The notes: generated by a model from the sequence alone, not told the origin. DNA of 64,000 nucleotides from Streptomyces gardneri (GCF_006539185.1 NZ_BJMN01000003.1:46061-110060), one strand, 5' to 3'; shown: positions 34,826-43,551, counted from the first letter of the stretch. Numbers and translations: made by a program.

Positions 34826-35614
34826 TCAGACCGCTGCCAGGGAAGGTTCGGTGGCCGTCGGCAGGTCGACACGGATCGTCCGGTCGCAGAGCCGTTCCAC
34901 CTGTGCGGGGTCGTGGGAGACGAGCAGGACCGTGCGGTTGCCACGCAGGGCGGCCACGGACTCCTCGACCGTGTCGCGGCTTCGCTCGTCCAGGGCGCTG
35001 GTCGGCTCGTCGAGCAGGAGGGCGGCCGGCTCCAGGGCCAACGCCCGGGCCAGACAGAGCCGTTGGCGCTGGCCGTTGGAGAGGGTCTGGGCCGGTGTGT
35101 CCAGGCGGTGGGACACCTCGCTCCACAGGCCTGCCTCGCGCAGGGCCTGCTCCACGCGGTCGTGCATCTCGGTCCGGGAGGCCCGCACCAGGTGGCGGAG
35201 GCCGAACAGGGCGTTGTCCAGGATGCTGCCGCCGAAGACGACGGGGGTCTGCGGTACGAGGACGACCGTGCTGCGCAGACCGGAGTCGCCCTTGCCGTAC
35301 CGGACGGGACGGCCGAGGACCTCCACCTCGCCCTGGCGGCGGAGACCGTGGGGCAGCAGGTCGACAAGGGCGCGGAGCACGGTGGACTTGCCTGCGCCCG
35401 ACGGACCGCACAGGCCGGTGGTGGATCCGGCGGACAGCTCGAACGTGACCGGTCCGACGAGGCGCTTGGTGCCGGAGAGGATCTGCAGGTCGCGGACCGC
35501 GATGACGGTCTTGTCGACCGAATCGACCGAATCGACCGAATCGACGGTGTCGACCGAATCGACCGTGTCGATCGTGTCGTCCAGGGTCGTGACACCCGTT
35601 GTCACGTCGTCCAT
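34826..35614 (-). CDS. phosphate-type ABC transporter ATP-binding protein (PstB-like)
   Basis: 262 residues from ATG at 35614. Walker A GPSGAGKST, Q-loop VVLVPQTPVVFGG, signature LSNGQRQRL, Walker B AALLLDEPTSALDERS and the H-loop VSHDP. Classical PstB has the signature LSGGQQQRL, so this is a divergent relative. Residues about 10-35 are a low-complexity VDS repeat encoded by a 9-bp tandem repeat. The start overlaps the end of the fused permease. Together with pstS and the PstC-PstA fusion it forms a complete importer. Confidence 0.85.
   Translation of the reverse strand: MDDVTTGVTTLDDTIDTVDSVDTVDSVDSVDSVDKTVIAVRDLQILSGTKRLVGPVTFELSAGSTTGLCGPSGAGKSTVLRALVDLLPHGLRRQGEVEVLGRPVRYGKGDSGLRSTVVLVPQTPVVFGGSILDNALFGLRHLVRASRTEMHDRVEQALREAGLWSEVSHRLDTPAQTLSNGQRQRLCLARALALEPAALLLDEPTSALDERSRDTVEESVAALRGNRTVLLVSHDPAQVERLCDRTIRVDLPTATEPSLAAV
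35516..35579. repeat. 9-bp tandem repeat inside the PstB-like gene
   Basis: About seven units of TCGACCGAA-type 9-mers (with GTG/GAT variants) run through the first coding region of the ATPase gene and encode Val-Asp-Ser units. As 9 is divisible by 3, copy-number change would lengthen or shorten the N-terminal tail without a frameshift. Confidence 0.85.
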
Positions 35615-37434
35615 CGTCGTGCTCCTTCGAAGCGGTTGCGCAGGAGGACCGCCAGGCTGAGCAGGCCCGCGGTGATCAGGACCAGGACGAGGGCGCTGCC
35701 CCATGCCTGGGCGATCGCCTCGGGGGCGCCCGAGTCCTGGGACAGCGTGAAGATGTGTGTGGGCAGGGCCTGGACCGGAGCGTTGACGATGCCGGTCGGG
35801 AGGGCGGGTGCCCCGAAGAACACCGTGGCGGTGAAGATCAGGGGGGCCGTCTCGCCCGCCGCGCGGGCCAGGCCGAGCAGCAGGCCGGTGAGCGTGGCCG
35901 GCCACGTGTACGGGATGACCACGGAGCGGACGTACTGGGAGCTGGTGAGGCCGAGGGCGAGCGCGGCCTCGGTGATCTCGCCCGGCATGCTCCGGATCCG
36001 GCCCGCTGTGGTGAGGGCGACCACCGGCACCACCACCGGCACCAGGACCACGGCGCCGGCCAGCCAGGAACGGCCCCAGCCCATGGTCGTACAGAAGAGG
36101 ACGTACCCGGCGAGGCCCAGCAGGATGGTGGGTGTCCCGCCGACCGCCACGGTCAGCGTCTCCAGCACGCGGGCGGTTCTCGCCGAGGCACGCGTGCCGA
36201 TCACGATGCCCGCTCCGTACCCGAGCGGCAGCGCGATCAGGGCTGCGGTCGCGAGGAGCAGGAGGGTGCCGAGGATCTGGTCGCGGATGCCGCCACCCGA
36301 CGCGCCTTCGGAGGCCGAGAACCAGAAGACCGGGTTGAGTGCCGCGCCTCCGCGGGCCAGCAGGATGCCGAGCATGCCGACGAGCAGGGCCCCCGGCAGC
36401 AGCAGGGCCCCGAGCCGGACCACGGTGGTGAGCCGGTCCTTCGGAGTGCGCAGCCACGCGGAGGACCGCCGGGCACGTGGAGCTCGCGCGGCCCGGCCCG
36501 TGGAGCCGCGGGTGCCCCACACGGTGGCGACGGCGACCAGCACCAGCAGGATGATGCCCAGCCCGCACAGGGCCGCGAAGTACGGGCCGGAGGTGCCCGC
36601 GAGCATCGGCTCGGGGCCGGCCAGCTTGGTGGTGAGCGTCTGGCCGGGGCGCACGAGGGAGGAGAAGACGTCTCCCGCTGACTCCGGGAGCCGCCCGTCG
36701 GCGCGGCCGATGACCATGAAGACCGCGATGGCCTCACCCAGTGCCCGGGCCAGTCCGAGGAGGACGCCGGCGCGCATGCCGGGACGTGCCTGGGGAAGGA
36801 CGGCGGATCGGATGACCTCGCGGCGGGTGAGACCGAGGGAGTACGCGGCCTCGCGGTACCGGCCGGGTACGGAGGCCAGCGCGTCCACGCTGACGGCCAC
36901 GATCGTCGGCGTGATCATCACGGCGAGCACGATGCCGGCGGCGAGCAGACTGTCTCCGCCCGGCACGTCACCGAGGTCCGCCACGAACGGCCGGATCACC
37001 ATGATGCCGATCAGGCCGTAGACGATGGAGGGGACCGCTGCCAGGAGTTCGATGCTCAGGCGCAGCGGCTTGGCGAGCCGGGGCGGCAGGTACTCGGACA
37101 GGGCGACGGCCGCCGCCCAGCCGACGGGGACGGCGAGCGCCAGTGCCAGGACGCACACGACCGCCGAGCCGTAGATCATGGCCAGGCCGCCGAAGGCGAG
37201 GTTCCCCGGACTCCAGGTGGACGAGGTGAGCAGGGCCGTCCAGTCGACCGTTCCGCTCGCGATGCCCGTGACCAGGTAGCCGAGCAGGACGGCGAGGGTG
37301 AGCAGCACGGACAGGATGCCGCTGTACGCCCAGCTCCAGACCCATCTCGCCCGGCTGCCGCGGCCGCTCCCGGAGGAGGGCCGCGACACGGCGGGTCCGG
37401 GCGCCCGGGCAGGGCGCTCCAGAATGAGACCCAT
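35602..37434 (-). CDS. fused phosphate ABC transporter permease PstC-PstA
   Basis: 610 residues, about twice a single permease. The N-terminal half (to about 300) is PstC-like (YLPPRLAKPLRLSIELLAAVPSIVYGLIG, YREAAYSLGLTRREVIRSAVLPQARPG, ALGEAIAVFMVIGR). After a basic linker near 305-330 the C-terminal half is PstA-like (VGGTPTILLGLAGYVLF, EAALALGLTSSQYVRSVVIPYTWPATLTG, RAAGETAPLIFTATVFFG). Each half keeps its own ATPase-coupling loop. Normally these are two genes, so this is a true in-frame fusion with no stop. It lies 2 nt after pstS and overlaps the ATPase gene by 13 nt. Confidence 0.92.
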   Translation of the reverse strand: MGLILERPARAPGPAVSRPSSGSGRGSRARWVWSWAYSGILSVLLTLAVLLGYLVTGIASGTVDWTALLTSSTWSPGNLAFGGLAMIYGSAVVCVLALALAVPVGWAAAVALSEYLPPRLAKPLRLSIELLAAVPSIVYGLIGIMVIRPFVADLGDVPGGDSLLAAGIVLAVMITPTIVAVSVDALASVPGRYREAAYSLGLTRREVIRSAVLPQARPGMRAGVLLGLARALGEAIAVFMVIGRADGRLPESAGDVFSSLVRPGQTLTTKLAGPEPMLAGTSGPYFAALCGLGIILLVLVAVATVWGTRGSTGRAARAPRARRSSAWLRTPKDRLTTVVRLGALLLPGALLVGMLGILLARGGAALNPVFWFSASEGASGGGIRDQILGTLLLLATAALIALPLGYGAGIVIGTRASARTARVLETLTVAVGGTPTILLGLAGYVLFCTTMGWGRSWLAGAVVLVPVVVPVVALTTAGRIRSMPGEITEAALALGLTSSQYVRSVVIPYTWPATLTGLLLGLARAAGETAPLIFTATVFFGAPALPTGIVNAPVQALPTHIFTLSQDSGAPEAIAQAWGSALVLVLITAGLLSLAVLLRNRFEGARRWTT

Positions 37435-37436
37435 CG

Positions 37437-38357
37437 TCAGAGGCCCATCTGCTCGCGCGTGAGGTAGCCGTGCTTGGGCAGCAGCTTCTGGCCCTCGGAC
37501 GAGAGGATGTAGTCGATGTACTGCTTGACGGTGCCCTGAGGCTTGCCGTTGGTGATCATGTACAGCGGGCGGGTCATCGGGTACGTGCCGGACGCCACGT
37601 TCGCCAGGGTGGGGGCGACGCCCTCCAGGGGTACGGCGACCAGGTCGGGGTGACCCTCGATGAAGCCGGTCGACAGCGGGGCGATGGAACCGCGCGTGGA
37701 CTTCAGCTTGTTGCGGGTCTCCAGGTTGCCGCCGACGACGGCGTAGTTCGCGGACTTGGGCGGGGCCGGCGGCTCGCCCTTGCCGTAGATGAACTTGTCG
37801 AGCACCTCACGGGTGCCGCGGCCGGGCTCCTTGTCGTACACGAAGACCTGGAGGTCGGGGCCGCCGACCTCCTTCCAGTTGGTGATCCTGCCCTCGAACA
37901 GGCCCGCCACCTGAGCCTTGGTCAGGCCCTTGACGCCGCCGTCGACCACTTCCTTGGTGATGATGACACCGACGGCGTCCGCACCGATCTGCGTGGCGAC
38001 GAAGTCCGTGTCGGGGTAGGCCTTGTGGTCCTTGTCGGACAGGGGCTTGGAGCTGAGGGCGATGTTGATCTGCCCGGTGCCGAGCTGGGAGATGCCGCCG
38101 GCGGAGCCGCCCTGGGTGGCGACGGTGATGTTCAGGCCCTTGGCCTTCAGTGCCTCGGCGGCGTCGGAGGCGACCGGGGCGACCGTGGTGGAACCGCTGG
38201 CCTGGATGGCATCCGAGCCGGCTTTCGCGGAGCCGGCGCAGCCGGTCAGGGCGGCGGAGAGCAGGAGGCCGGCGGAGGCGACGGAGGCGCCCTGGCGGAC
38301 ACGCCGTCCGGTGAGGGGTGGCGCTGCGCGGCGGGTTTCGGTGGACAGGAAAGACAT
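37437..38357 (-). CDS. pstS: phosphate-type ABC transporter substrate-binding lipoprotein PstS
   Basis: 306 residues from ATG at 38357; the upstream open frame is not protein-like. Lipoprotein signal with lipobox LTGC (Cys40). Phosphate-binding signatures: QASGSTTVAPVASDAAEAL, QGGSAGGISQLGTGQINIALSSKPL, FVYDKEPGRGTREVLDKFI and RGSIAPLSTGF. The pstS-pstCA-pstB order is complete. Its closeness to the arsenic island is notable, because phosphate systems are the entry route for arsenate. Phosphate versus arsenate preference cannot be judged from sequence. Confidence 0.9.
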   Translation of the reverse strand: MSFLSTETRRAAPPLTGRRVRQGASVASAGLLLSAALTGCAGSAKAGSDAIQASGSTTVAPVASDAAEALKAKGLNITVATQGGSAGGISQLGTGQINIALSSKPLSDKDHKAYPDTDFVATQIGADAVGVIITKEVVDGGVKGLTKAQVAGLFEGRITNWKEVGGPDLQVFVYDKEPGRGTREVLDKFIYGKGEPPAPPKSANYAVVGGNLETRNKLKSTRGSIAPLSTGFIEGHPDLVAVPLEGVAPTLANVASGTYPMTRPLYMITNGKPQGTVKQYIDYILSSEGQKLLPKHGYLTREQMGL

Positions 38358-38901
38358 GGCGGTGCCTTTGCGGTGAGAGATGGGGTGGGAATCGAGGAAC
38401 GCGACAGCAGATCGCCGGCCCTTGGACACACAGGAGTACAGGTCGGCTGTCGGCCGTCGGGAGGGAGAAGAGGAGTACGAGGCCGCCGCATGGCGCTCAT
38501 GCGCCTGGACGACCGGTGTGGGGCCCGCTCCCCTTTGAAGGGCCCAAGGCATCGGAAATCGGTACCCGTTCACCCGCTGACCCCAGGTGCGGACCGCGAT
38601 GCCGTGGGCGAACGCTATCGCCTCCGTGTCCTCCTGGCGATATGTCGACGGGCTGAAATCATCGACGATCAGCGATTGAATTCGGGTCATGCGCGGGCGG
38701 AGCAAGTACGCCGGCTCGCCTCGGCTGCGGATTTCGAAGGCGTCTGTGTCGCCGTTCGAAGCCCTCGTCCCGGACGGCCACAAGCTGTGCAAACGAACCG
38801 AATCAAGGGATCGGCGTCTCTTCGCAACCAGCAACAGACGAGGGCGAATCGGGGCAGCCGCGTTCTGCGGCGACGGCGGGGTGGAGCAATGGCCTTTCCG
38901 T
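38358..38901. other. intergenic region between pstS and the arsenic operon
   Basis: No credible gene. The left part should hold the pstS promoter. A single GTTCACC near 38570 recalls one unit of a streptomycete PHO box but the neighbouring unit is poor. An ATCATCGACGATCAGCGATT stretch near 38660 recalls the ATCGA-rich ArsR sites found downstream. Confidence 0.4.
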
Positions 38902-38991
38902 CATTCATCGATCTATTGACATACATCGCTCAACGCTGGCAGGGTTCCGGCCGTCGGTCGACAGCGTCGTTACCGACCGGGGCTCTGACCC
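38902..38991 (+). promoter_or_regulatory. duplicated arsenic promoter/leader, copy 1
   Basis: This 90-bp block aligns without gaps to 49746-49835 with 9 differences. It contains an ATCGA-type ArsR-like site (CATTCATCGATC), TTGACA at 38916-38921 and, 18 nt on, CAGGGT at 38940-38945, a fair streptomycete promoter. The predicted RNA starts near 38952 and begins with a stem GTCGGT/ACCGAC (38953-38958 with 38972-38977). GGGTT (38942-38946) could also pair with GACCC (38987-38991) in a longer RNA. It drives the radical SAM operon. Confidence 0.7.
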
Positions 38992-39040
38992 GGCCCGATC
39001 TCGATCCGTCACGCACCTTGATCACTCCCTGGGGGGAAGT

Positions 39041-40291
39041 GTGAGAAGTCCCCGTGTTCTGGTTGCCTCCGCGTTCGAAGCGGAGCTCCAACCCCTGACG
39101 TCCGCGTGTGCGGCCGCCGCTCTGCAACACCACGGCGCCGATGTCGTCGGCTGGGACGCGCACCTGCTTCCGGACGCCATACCGGAAGGCCCCTTCGACC
39201 TCACGCTCGTGTCGGTCCAGCAGTTCGAAGGCCTCGAGCGCGGAATCGCCCTGGCCCGCAGGGTGTCGGAGGCGTACGGCACCACGGTCGTCACCTTCGG
39301 GCAGTACGCGCAGATGAACCACCGGGAGTTCCTCCAGGTCGCCGACGGCATCATCATGGAGGAGCCCGAGCTCATCAGCGAGGAGCTGGTCCAGCTCGCC
39401 GCCGGCACCGTCGCGCTCGACGCGGTGCCCGCCCTGATGACCCGGACGGGCATGCGGCCCAAGCCCCCGCGTCGGCGGATCTCGGTCACCAGGCCCGCCC
39501 GCGAACTCTTCCCCTCCCTCGTGCACTACCCCGCCCACCACTCGCCGTTCGGCCTGATGGGCAACATCGAGGCGTCCCGGGGCTGCCACCACAAGTGCAC
39601 CTACTGCTCCGTCTACGGCGCGTACGACGGCGGTGTCGCCGCGTACGACGCCGACAGCGTCCTGGCCGACGCCCTGCAGCTCGCCGAGGAAGGCGTCCGG
39701 CACTTCTGCTTCATCGACGCCGAGTTCTTCAACTCGCGGACCATCGGCATCGGTGTCGTCGAGCGGCTCGTCGAGGCCATCGGCCCGATCACGTTCGAGT
39801 TCACCACCCGCGTCGACCACGTCCTCGACTACACCAAGGAACTGGAGAAGCTCGTCTCGCTCGGGCTGCGCCGCGTCACGTGCGCCCTCGAGTTCCCCTC
39901 GAACCGCATCCTGCGCATCTTCGACAAGCACATCGACGTCGACCACATGCGCGAGGCGGTCGCCGAGGCCGAGCGGATCGGCTTCGAGCTGTACCCCACC
40001 TTCATCCCGTTCACCCCGTGGATCGAGTACGAGGAGCTCCTCGGCTTCGAGGACTGGCTGGTCGAGACGGGCCTCGCCCGGGTCACCGACCCCACCGCCC
40101 TGCAGACGCGACTGCTGCTGTTCAAGGGCTCCCCGCTGCTCTCCTCGCCGTGGATGGAGGACATCGCCACCGTCGACCGAGGGTTCTGGGTGGAGTGGAC
40201 GCACCCCGACAAGCGCGTCGAGGAGCTCTGGCAGGAGCGCCGTACCGACGCCGAGGACGCAGGCAAGATCCGCTGCTGCGTGAAGTGCTGA
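39041..40291 (+). CDS. arsL: ArsL-like radical SAM enzyme with C-terminal RCCVKC motif
   Basis: 416 residues, GTG preceded by GGGGGGAA. Residues 1-130 resemble a Rossmann, B12-binding-like domain without an obvious DxHxxG cobalamin motif. The radical SAM cluster is Cys182-x3-Cys186-x2-Cys189 (GCHHKCTYC), followed by a TIM-barrel core and the terminal RCCVKC (Cys412, Cys413, Cys416). From memory, ArsL of the arsinothricin pathway is a non-canonical radical SAM enzyme that transfers the 3-amino-3-carboxypropyl group of SAM to As(III) and ends in RCCLKC, taken to bind arsenic. The match here plus arsM and arsN1 neighbours support that role. First gene of a four-gene operon, with a leader shared with the ATP-grasp gene. 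Confidence 0.8.
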   Translation: MRSPRVLVASAFEAELQPLTSACAAAALQHHGADVVGWDAHLLPDAIPEGPFDLTLVSVQQFEGLERGIALARRVSEAYGTTVVTFGQYAQMNHREFLQVADGIIMEEPELISEELVQLAAGTVALDAVPALMTRTGMRPKPPRRRISVTRPARELFPSLVHYPAHHSPFGLMGNIEASRGCHHKCTYCSVYGAYDGGVAAYDADSVLADALQLAEEGVRHFCFIDAEFFNSRTIGIGVVERLVEAIGPITFEFTTRVDHVLDYTKELEKLVSLGLRRVTCALEFPSNRILRIFDKHIDVDHMREAVAEAERIGFELYPTFIPFTPWIEYEELLGFEDWLVETGLARVTDPTALQTRLLLFKGSPLLSSPWMEDIATVDRGFWVEWTHPDKRVEELWQERRTDAEDAGKIRCCVKC

Positions 40292-40321
40292 CCCACCCGC
40301 TCACGAGACAAGGACACTGAC

Positions 40322-41584
40322 ATGGGTGGATCACCCCGCGTCGTCATCTCCACCGGCCAGGCACTCCCGGACATGGACTGGACCGGCGAGCTCGCCGGCC
40401 TCACCGACTCCTGGCCGTACCTCGGCCCCACCTGGCTGCGGGCCACGGAGAAGGTACTCCCCGACGTCCAGCCCTGGCACACCCTCGCCCACCGCGCCCG
40501 CGGCGAGCTCGCCCTCCTCCCCGGCTACATCCTCACCACCCCGCCGGTCGTCGACCACGAGCCGCGCACCTACCTGGGCTGGCAGGCACCCTCCGGCGAA
40601 GAGGTCTGCTGCGGCGCCGAGACCGACGCGGCGCGCAGCGCCGAGGTCGACGCCCTGGGAACCGAGCCCTTCTTCCCGACCCTCCTGCTCGGCTCCCCGC
40701 TGGGCTACCGCACCGAGGTCGCCTACAACTTCTGGACCCCCACCCTGATGGGGTCGATCGTCGACAAGCTCGTGCCCGCCGCGTTCGAGGCCGGCATCCG
40801 TTGCATCATCGCGCCCTGGATCCCCAGCCGGCGCGGCAACGACGCCCTGGTCGACGCGCTCGACGCGGCCGGCGCCTCCAGCACCTTCTGGGGCTACGAG
40901 GACTTCATGAGCCTCGACGCGCCGAACTGGGAAGGGCACCTCGCCGCCCTGCCGCTCAAGAAGCGCCAGCGCATCAAGGGCGACGTCCGCCGTGCCGAAG
41001 CCGCCGGCGTGACGATCGAGCGCGTCGACGGCACCGACATCCGCCCCTACGTCGACCGTATCGCCGAACTCACCTGCCTCAACCGGGAGAAGAACGGCGC
41101 CGGCGAGGAGCCCGCGCACATCGTCGGCATCCTCTCCGCGCTCATCGACGAGGGCGCGGACGTCCGCGCCTACCTCGGCTACAAGGACGGCGCGCTGGTC
41201 GCCACCTGCGTCACCATCCGCAAGAACCACCGTCTCTTCCCGAAGTGGGCCGGATTCGACTACGCCGCGATCGGCGAGCGCAGCGGCATCTACTTCGCGC
41301 TCGTCCTCGACGCACCCGTCCGCGACGCGTACGCCGAGGGGCTGCGCACCGTCGAGTTCGGCGCCGGCGCCCACCAGGCGAAGGCCCTGCGCGGCTGCAC
41401 CCCGCGCGAGGTCACCACCTCGATGTTGCTGTCCGACCCGGCGCTGCGGCCGCAGGCGAGCGCCTGGCTCGACGCCTTCGGGAACAGCAGGAGCGTCGCG
41501 TTCGGCGCCGCGTCACCCGCACCGGCCCAGCCCGCGAACCTGCCCCTGCTGGGCGGCTCCGGCGACAGCGGCTGCTGCGGCTGA
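40322..41584 (+). CDS. unassigned acyltransferase-like (COG3146/GNAT-fold) protein with Cys-Cys tail
   Basis: 420 residues, ATG with AAGGA upstream, 30 nt after the radical SAM gene. It resembles the 'predicted N-acyltransferase' group related to GNAT and Fem-type aminoacyltransferases: GYLLxT-like start GELALLPGYILT, YNFWTPTLMG, a STFWGYEDFMSLDAPNWEGHL core, LPLKKRQRIKGDVRRAEAAGVTIE and a C-terminal acyl-binding half VRAYLGYKDGALVATCVTIRKN ... GLRTVEFGAGAHQAKALRGC. It ends SGDSGCCG; paired Cys could hold As(III). A role in conjugating or acylating the arsenic product is inferred from position only. Confidence 0.6.
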   Translation: MGGSPRVVISTGQALPDMDWTGELAGLTDSWPYLGPTWLRATEKVLPDVQPWHTLAHRARGELALLPGYILTTPPVVDHEPRTYLGWQAPSGEEVCCGAETDAARSAEVDALGTEPFFPTLLLGSPLGYRTEVAYNFWTPTLMGSIVDKLVPAAFEAGIRCIIAPWIPSRRGNDALVDALDAAGASSTFWGYEDFMSLDAPNWEGHLAALPLKKRQRIKGDVRRAEAAGVTIERVDGTDIRPYVDRIAELTCLNREKNGAGEEPAHIVGILSALIDEGADVRAYLGYKDGALVATCVTIRKNHRLFPKWAGFDYAAIGERSGIYFALVLDAPVRDAYAEGLRTVEFGAGAHQAKALRGCTPREVTTSMLLSDPALRPQASAWLDAFGNSRSVAFGAASPAPAQPANLPLLGGSGDSGCCG

Positions 41585-41621
41585 CCCCGCCCGACTCCAC
41601 GACAAGGACGAGAAGGACCAC

Positions 41622-42728
41622 ATGATCACCTTCATCCCCCTGACCGGATTCCTCGGGGCGGGCAAGACCACGACCATGACCGCCGCCGCGCTCGCGCTCC
41701 AGGAGCAGGGCCGCAAGGTCGCCGTCATCACCAACGACCAGGGCGTCGAACTGGTCGACACCAAGCTCGTACGGAGCAAGCTCGACAGCGTCGCCGAGGT
41801 CACCGGCGGCTGTTTCTGCTGCAAGTTCGAGGACCTCGTCGAGGCCATCGTCGCGCTGGTCGCCTCCGACAGCGTCGACACCGTGATCGCCGAGGCCGTC
41901 GGCAGCTGTACGGACCTCCAGGCCACCGTCGTACGGCCGCTGCGTCAGTACTACGGCGACGACATGGTCGTCGCGCCCCTGACCACCGTGGTCGACCCGC
42001 TGCGGCACCTGGCCTTCGCCCGTGCCGCGGAGCGGGGCGAGCCGGAGTCGGACCTGTCGTACCTCTTCCGCCAGCAGGTCACCGAGGCCGACGTCATCGC
42101 CGTGAACAAGCTGGACACCATCAAGCCGGACCGGGCCGAGGAACTCCTCGCCTCGCTGCGTGCGGGCAACCCGAAGGCGACCGTCGTCGGATACTCCGCC
42201 ACCACGGGCGCCCACCTGGACACGCTGCTCGACGCGTGGCAGGCACCGGCCACGAACGAGGACGTCGTCCTCGACATCGACTACGACCGCTACGCGGCCG
42301 CCGAGGCCCAGCTCGCCTGGATGAACCAGGAGCTCGACCTCACCGCCGCCGAGGACGGATTCGACGCGACCGCCTGGGCCCGCACCGTCCTTCAGGAGCT
42401 GTCCGCCTGGGCCGCGGAGCACGACGCCGTGATCGGCCACGCCAAGATCACCGTGGAGACGGCCGACGGCGACTTCGCCAAGCTCAGCCTCACCGAGTCC
42501 GGCGCGCAGCCCACGCTCGACCGCGCCGCCGGCACGCAGGCGCCGTCCGGGCGCGCCGTCGTCAACGCCCGGGTCGCCTGCGAGCCCGAGGCTCTGGACG
42601 CGGCCGTGACCGCGGCGGTCAAGGCCGCCGACGCGGCCACCGCCGTCACCTCCTCGGCGACCACCCCGGTGTCGTTCAAGCCCTCCTACCCGCGCCCCGT
42701 CCACCGCCTCGCCCCCGCCGGCGCCTGA
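41622..42728 (+). CDS. CobW/HypB/UreG-type GTPase (metallochaperone family)
   Basis: 368 residues, ATG after AGAAGGA. P-loop GFLGAGKTT (9-17), metal-binding GCFCC (Cys64, Cys66, Cys67), Walker B-like TVIAEAVGSC and the guanine motif NKLD (162-165). The CobW C-terminal domain is replaced by a different helical region. The family delivers metals to enzymes using GTP. Here it sits inside an arsenic operon, so it may deliver As(III) or serve the radical SAM enzyme. Unusually, the usual hydrophobic residue-rich COG0523 tail is not evident. Confidence 0.75.
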   Translation: MITFIPLTGFLGAGKTTTMTAAALALQEQGRKVAVITNDQGVELVDTKLVRSKLDSVAEVTGGCFCCKFEDLVEAIVALVASDSVDTVIAEAVGSCTDLQATVVRPLRQYYGDDMVVAPLTTVVDPLRHLAFARAAERGEPESDLSYLFRQQVTEADVIAVNKLDTIKPDRAEELLASLRAGNPKATVVGYSATTGAHLDTLLDAWQAPATNEDVVLDIDYDRYAAAEAQLAWMNQELDLTAAEDGFDATAWARTVLQELSAWAAEHDAVIGHAKITVETADGDFAKLSLTESGAQPTLDRAAGTQAPSGRAVVNARVACEPEALDAAVTAAVKAADAATAVTSSATTPVSFKPSYPRPVHRLAPAGA

Positions 42729-42747
42729 CCGAGAAGGACCACCCGCC

Positions 42748-43536
42748 ATGAGCGACACCACCACCGCCGGCAGCCTGCAGGAAGAGGTCCGGGAGTACTA
42801 CCGGGCCAAGGCCGCCGAAGCCGAGACGAGCGGTGCCTGCTGCTCGCCCGACCCGCAGACCTTCGGCCCCGCCGCGTACGACGAGATCGGCCCCGGCACC
42901 GCCCCGGATGCCGCCCTCCTCGCCAGCCTCGGCTGCGGCAACCCGAGCGCCGTCGCCGAGCTGCGCGAGGGCGAGACGGTCCTGGACCTCGGCTCCGGCG
43001 GCGGCCTGGACGTCATCCTCAGCGCCCGGCGCGTCGGCCCCGACGGCCGAGTCTTCGGCCTGGACTTCCTCGAGGAGATGCTCGCCCTCGCCGCCCGGAA
43101 CGTCGCCGACGCCGAGATCGACAACGTCGTCCTCCTCAAGGGCACGATCGAGTCGATCCCGCTGCCCGCCGACACCGTCGACGTGATCATCTCCAACTGC
43201 GTGATCAACCTGTCGCTGAACAAGCCCGCCGTCTTCGCCGAGATGGCGCGCGTCCTCACCCCCGGCGGCCGCCTCGGCATCAGCGACGTCGTCGCCGAGG
43301 ACCGGCTCAGCCCCGAGGAGCGGGCCGAGCGCGGCGGACACAGCCAGTGCATCGCCGGCGCGCTGTCGGTCGCCGAGTACAAGGAACTCCTCGACGCGGT
43401 CGGTCTGAAGGACGCGGAGGTCGTCTTCACCCAGGAGGCGGCTGACGGCCTGCACGCCGCGATCATCCGCGCCCACAAGCCCGTCGACAGCCTCACCGCA
43501 CCGTCCGAATGCGCCCCTGGCGGCACCTGCTGCTGA
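42748..43536 (+). CDS. arsM: arsenite S-adenosylmethionine methyltransferase ArsM
   Basis: 262 residues, ATG after AGAAGGA, 19 nt from the GTPase. SAM motif VLDLGSGGGLD (78-88). The conserved As-binding Cys are present: Cys63 (LGCGNPS), Cys151 (NCVINL) and Cys201 (QCIAGAL), plus Cys31/Cys32 at the N-terminus and a terminal GTCC. It methylates As(III) and, in arsinothricin producers, the hydroxy precursor formed by ArsL. A perfect 15-bp hairpin 15 nt later ends the operon. Confidence 0.95.
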   Translation: MSDTTTAGSLQEEVREYYRAKAAEAETSGACCSPDPQTFGPAAYDEIGPGTAPDAALLASLGCGNPSAVAELREGETVLDLGSGGGLDVILSARRVGPDGRVFGLDFLEEMLALAARNVADAEIDNVVLLKGTIESIPLPADTVDVIISNCVINLSLNKPAVFAEMARVLTPGGRLGISDVVAEDRLSPEERAERGGHSQCIAGALSVAEYKELLDAVGLKDAEVVFTQEAADGLHAAIIRAHKPVDSLTAPSECAPGGTCC

Positions 43537-43551
43537 CCCGGCCGCACCCCC

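Noticed and set aside
38560..38600. PHO box before pstS
   Set aside because: Only one GTTCACC unit is good; the required direct repeat is too weak to call.
38358..38834. N-terminal extension of PstS
   Set aside because: The lipoprotein signal starts at ATG 38357; upstream residues look random.
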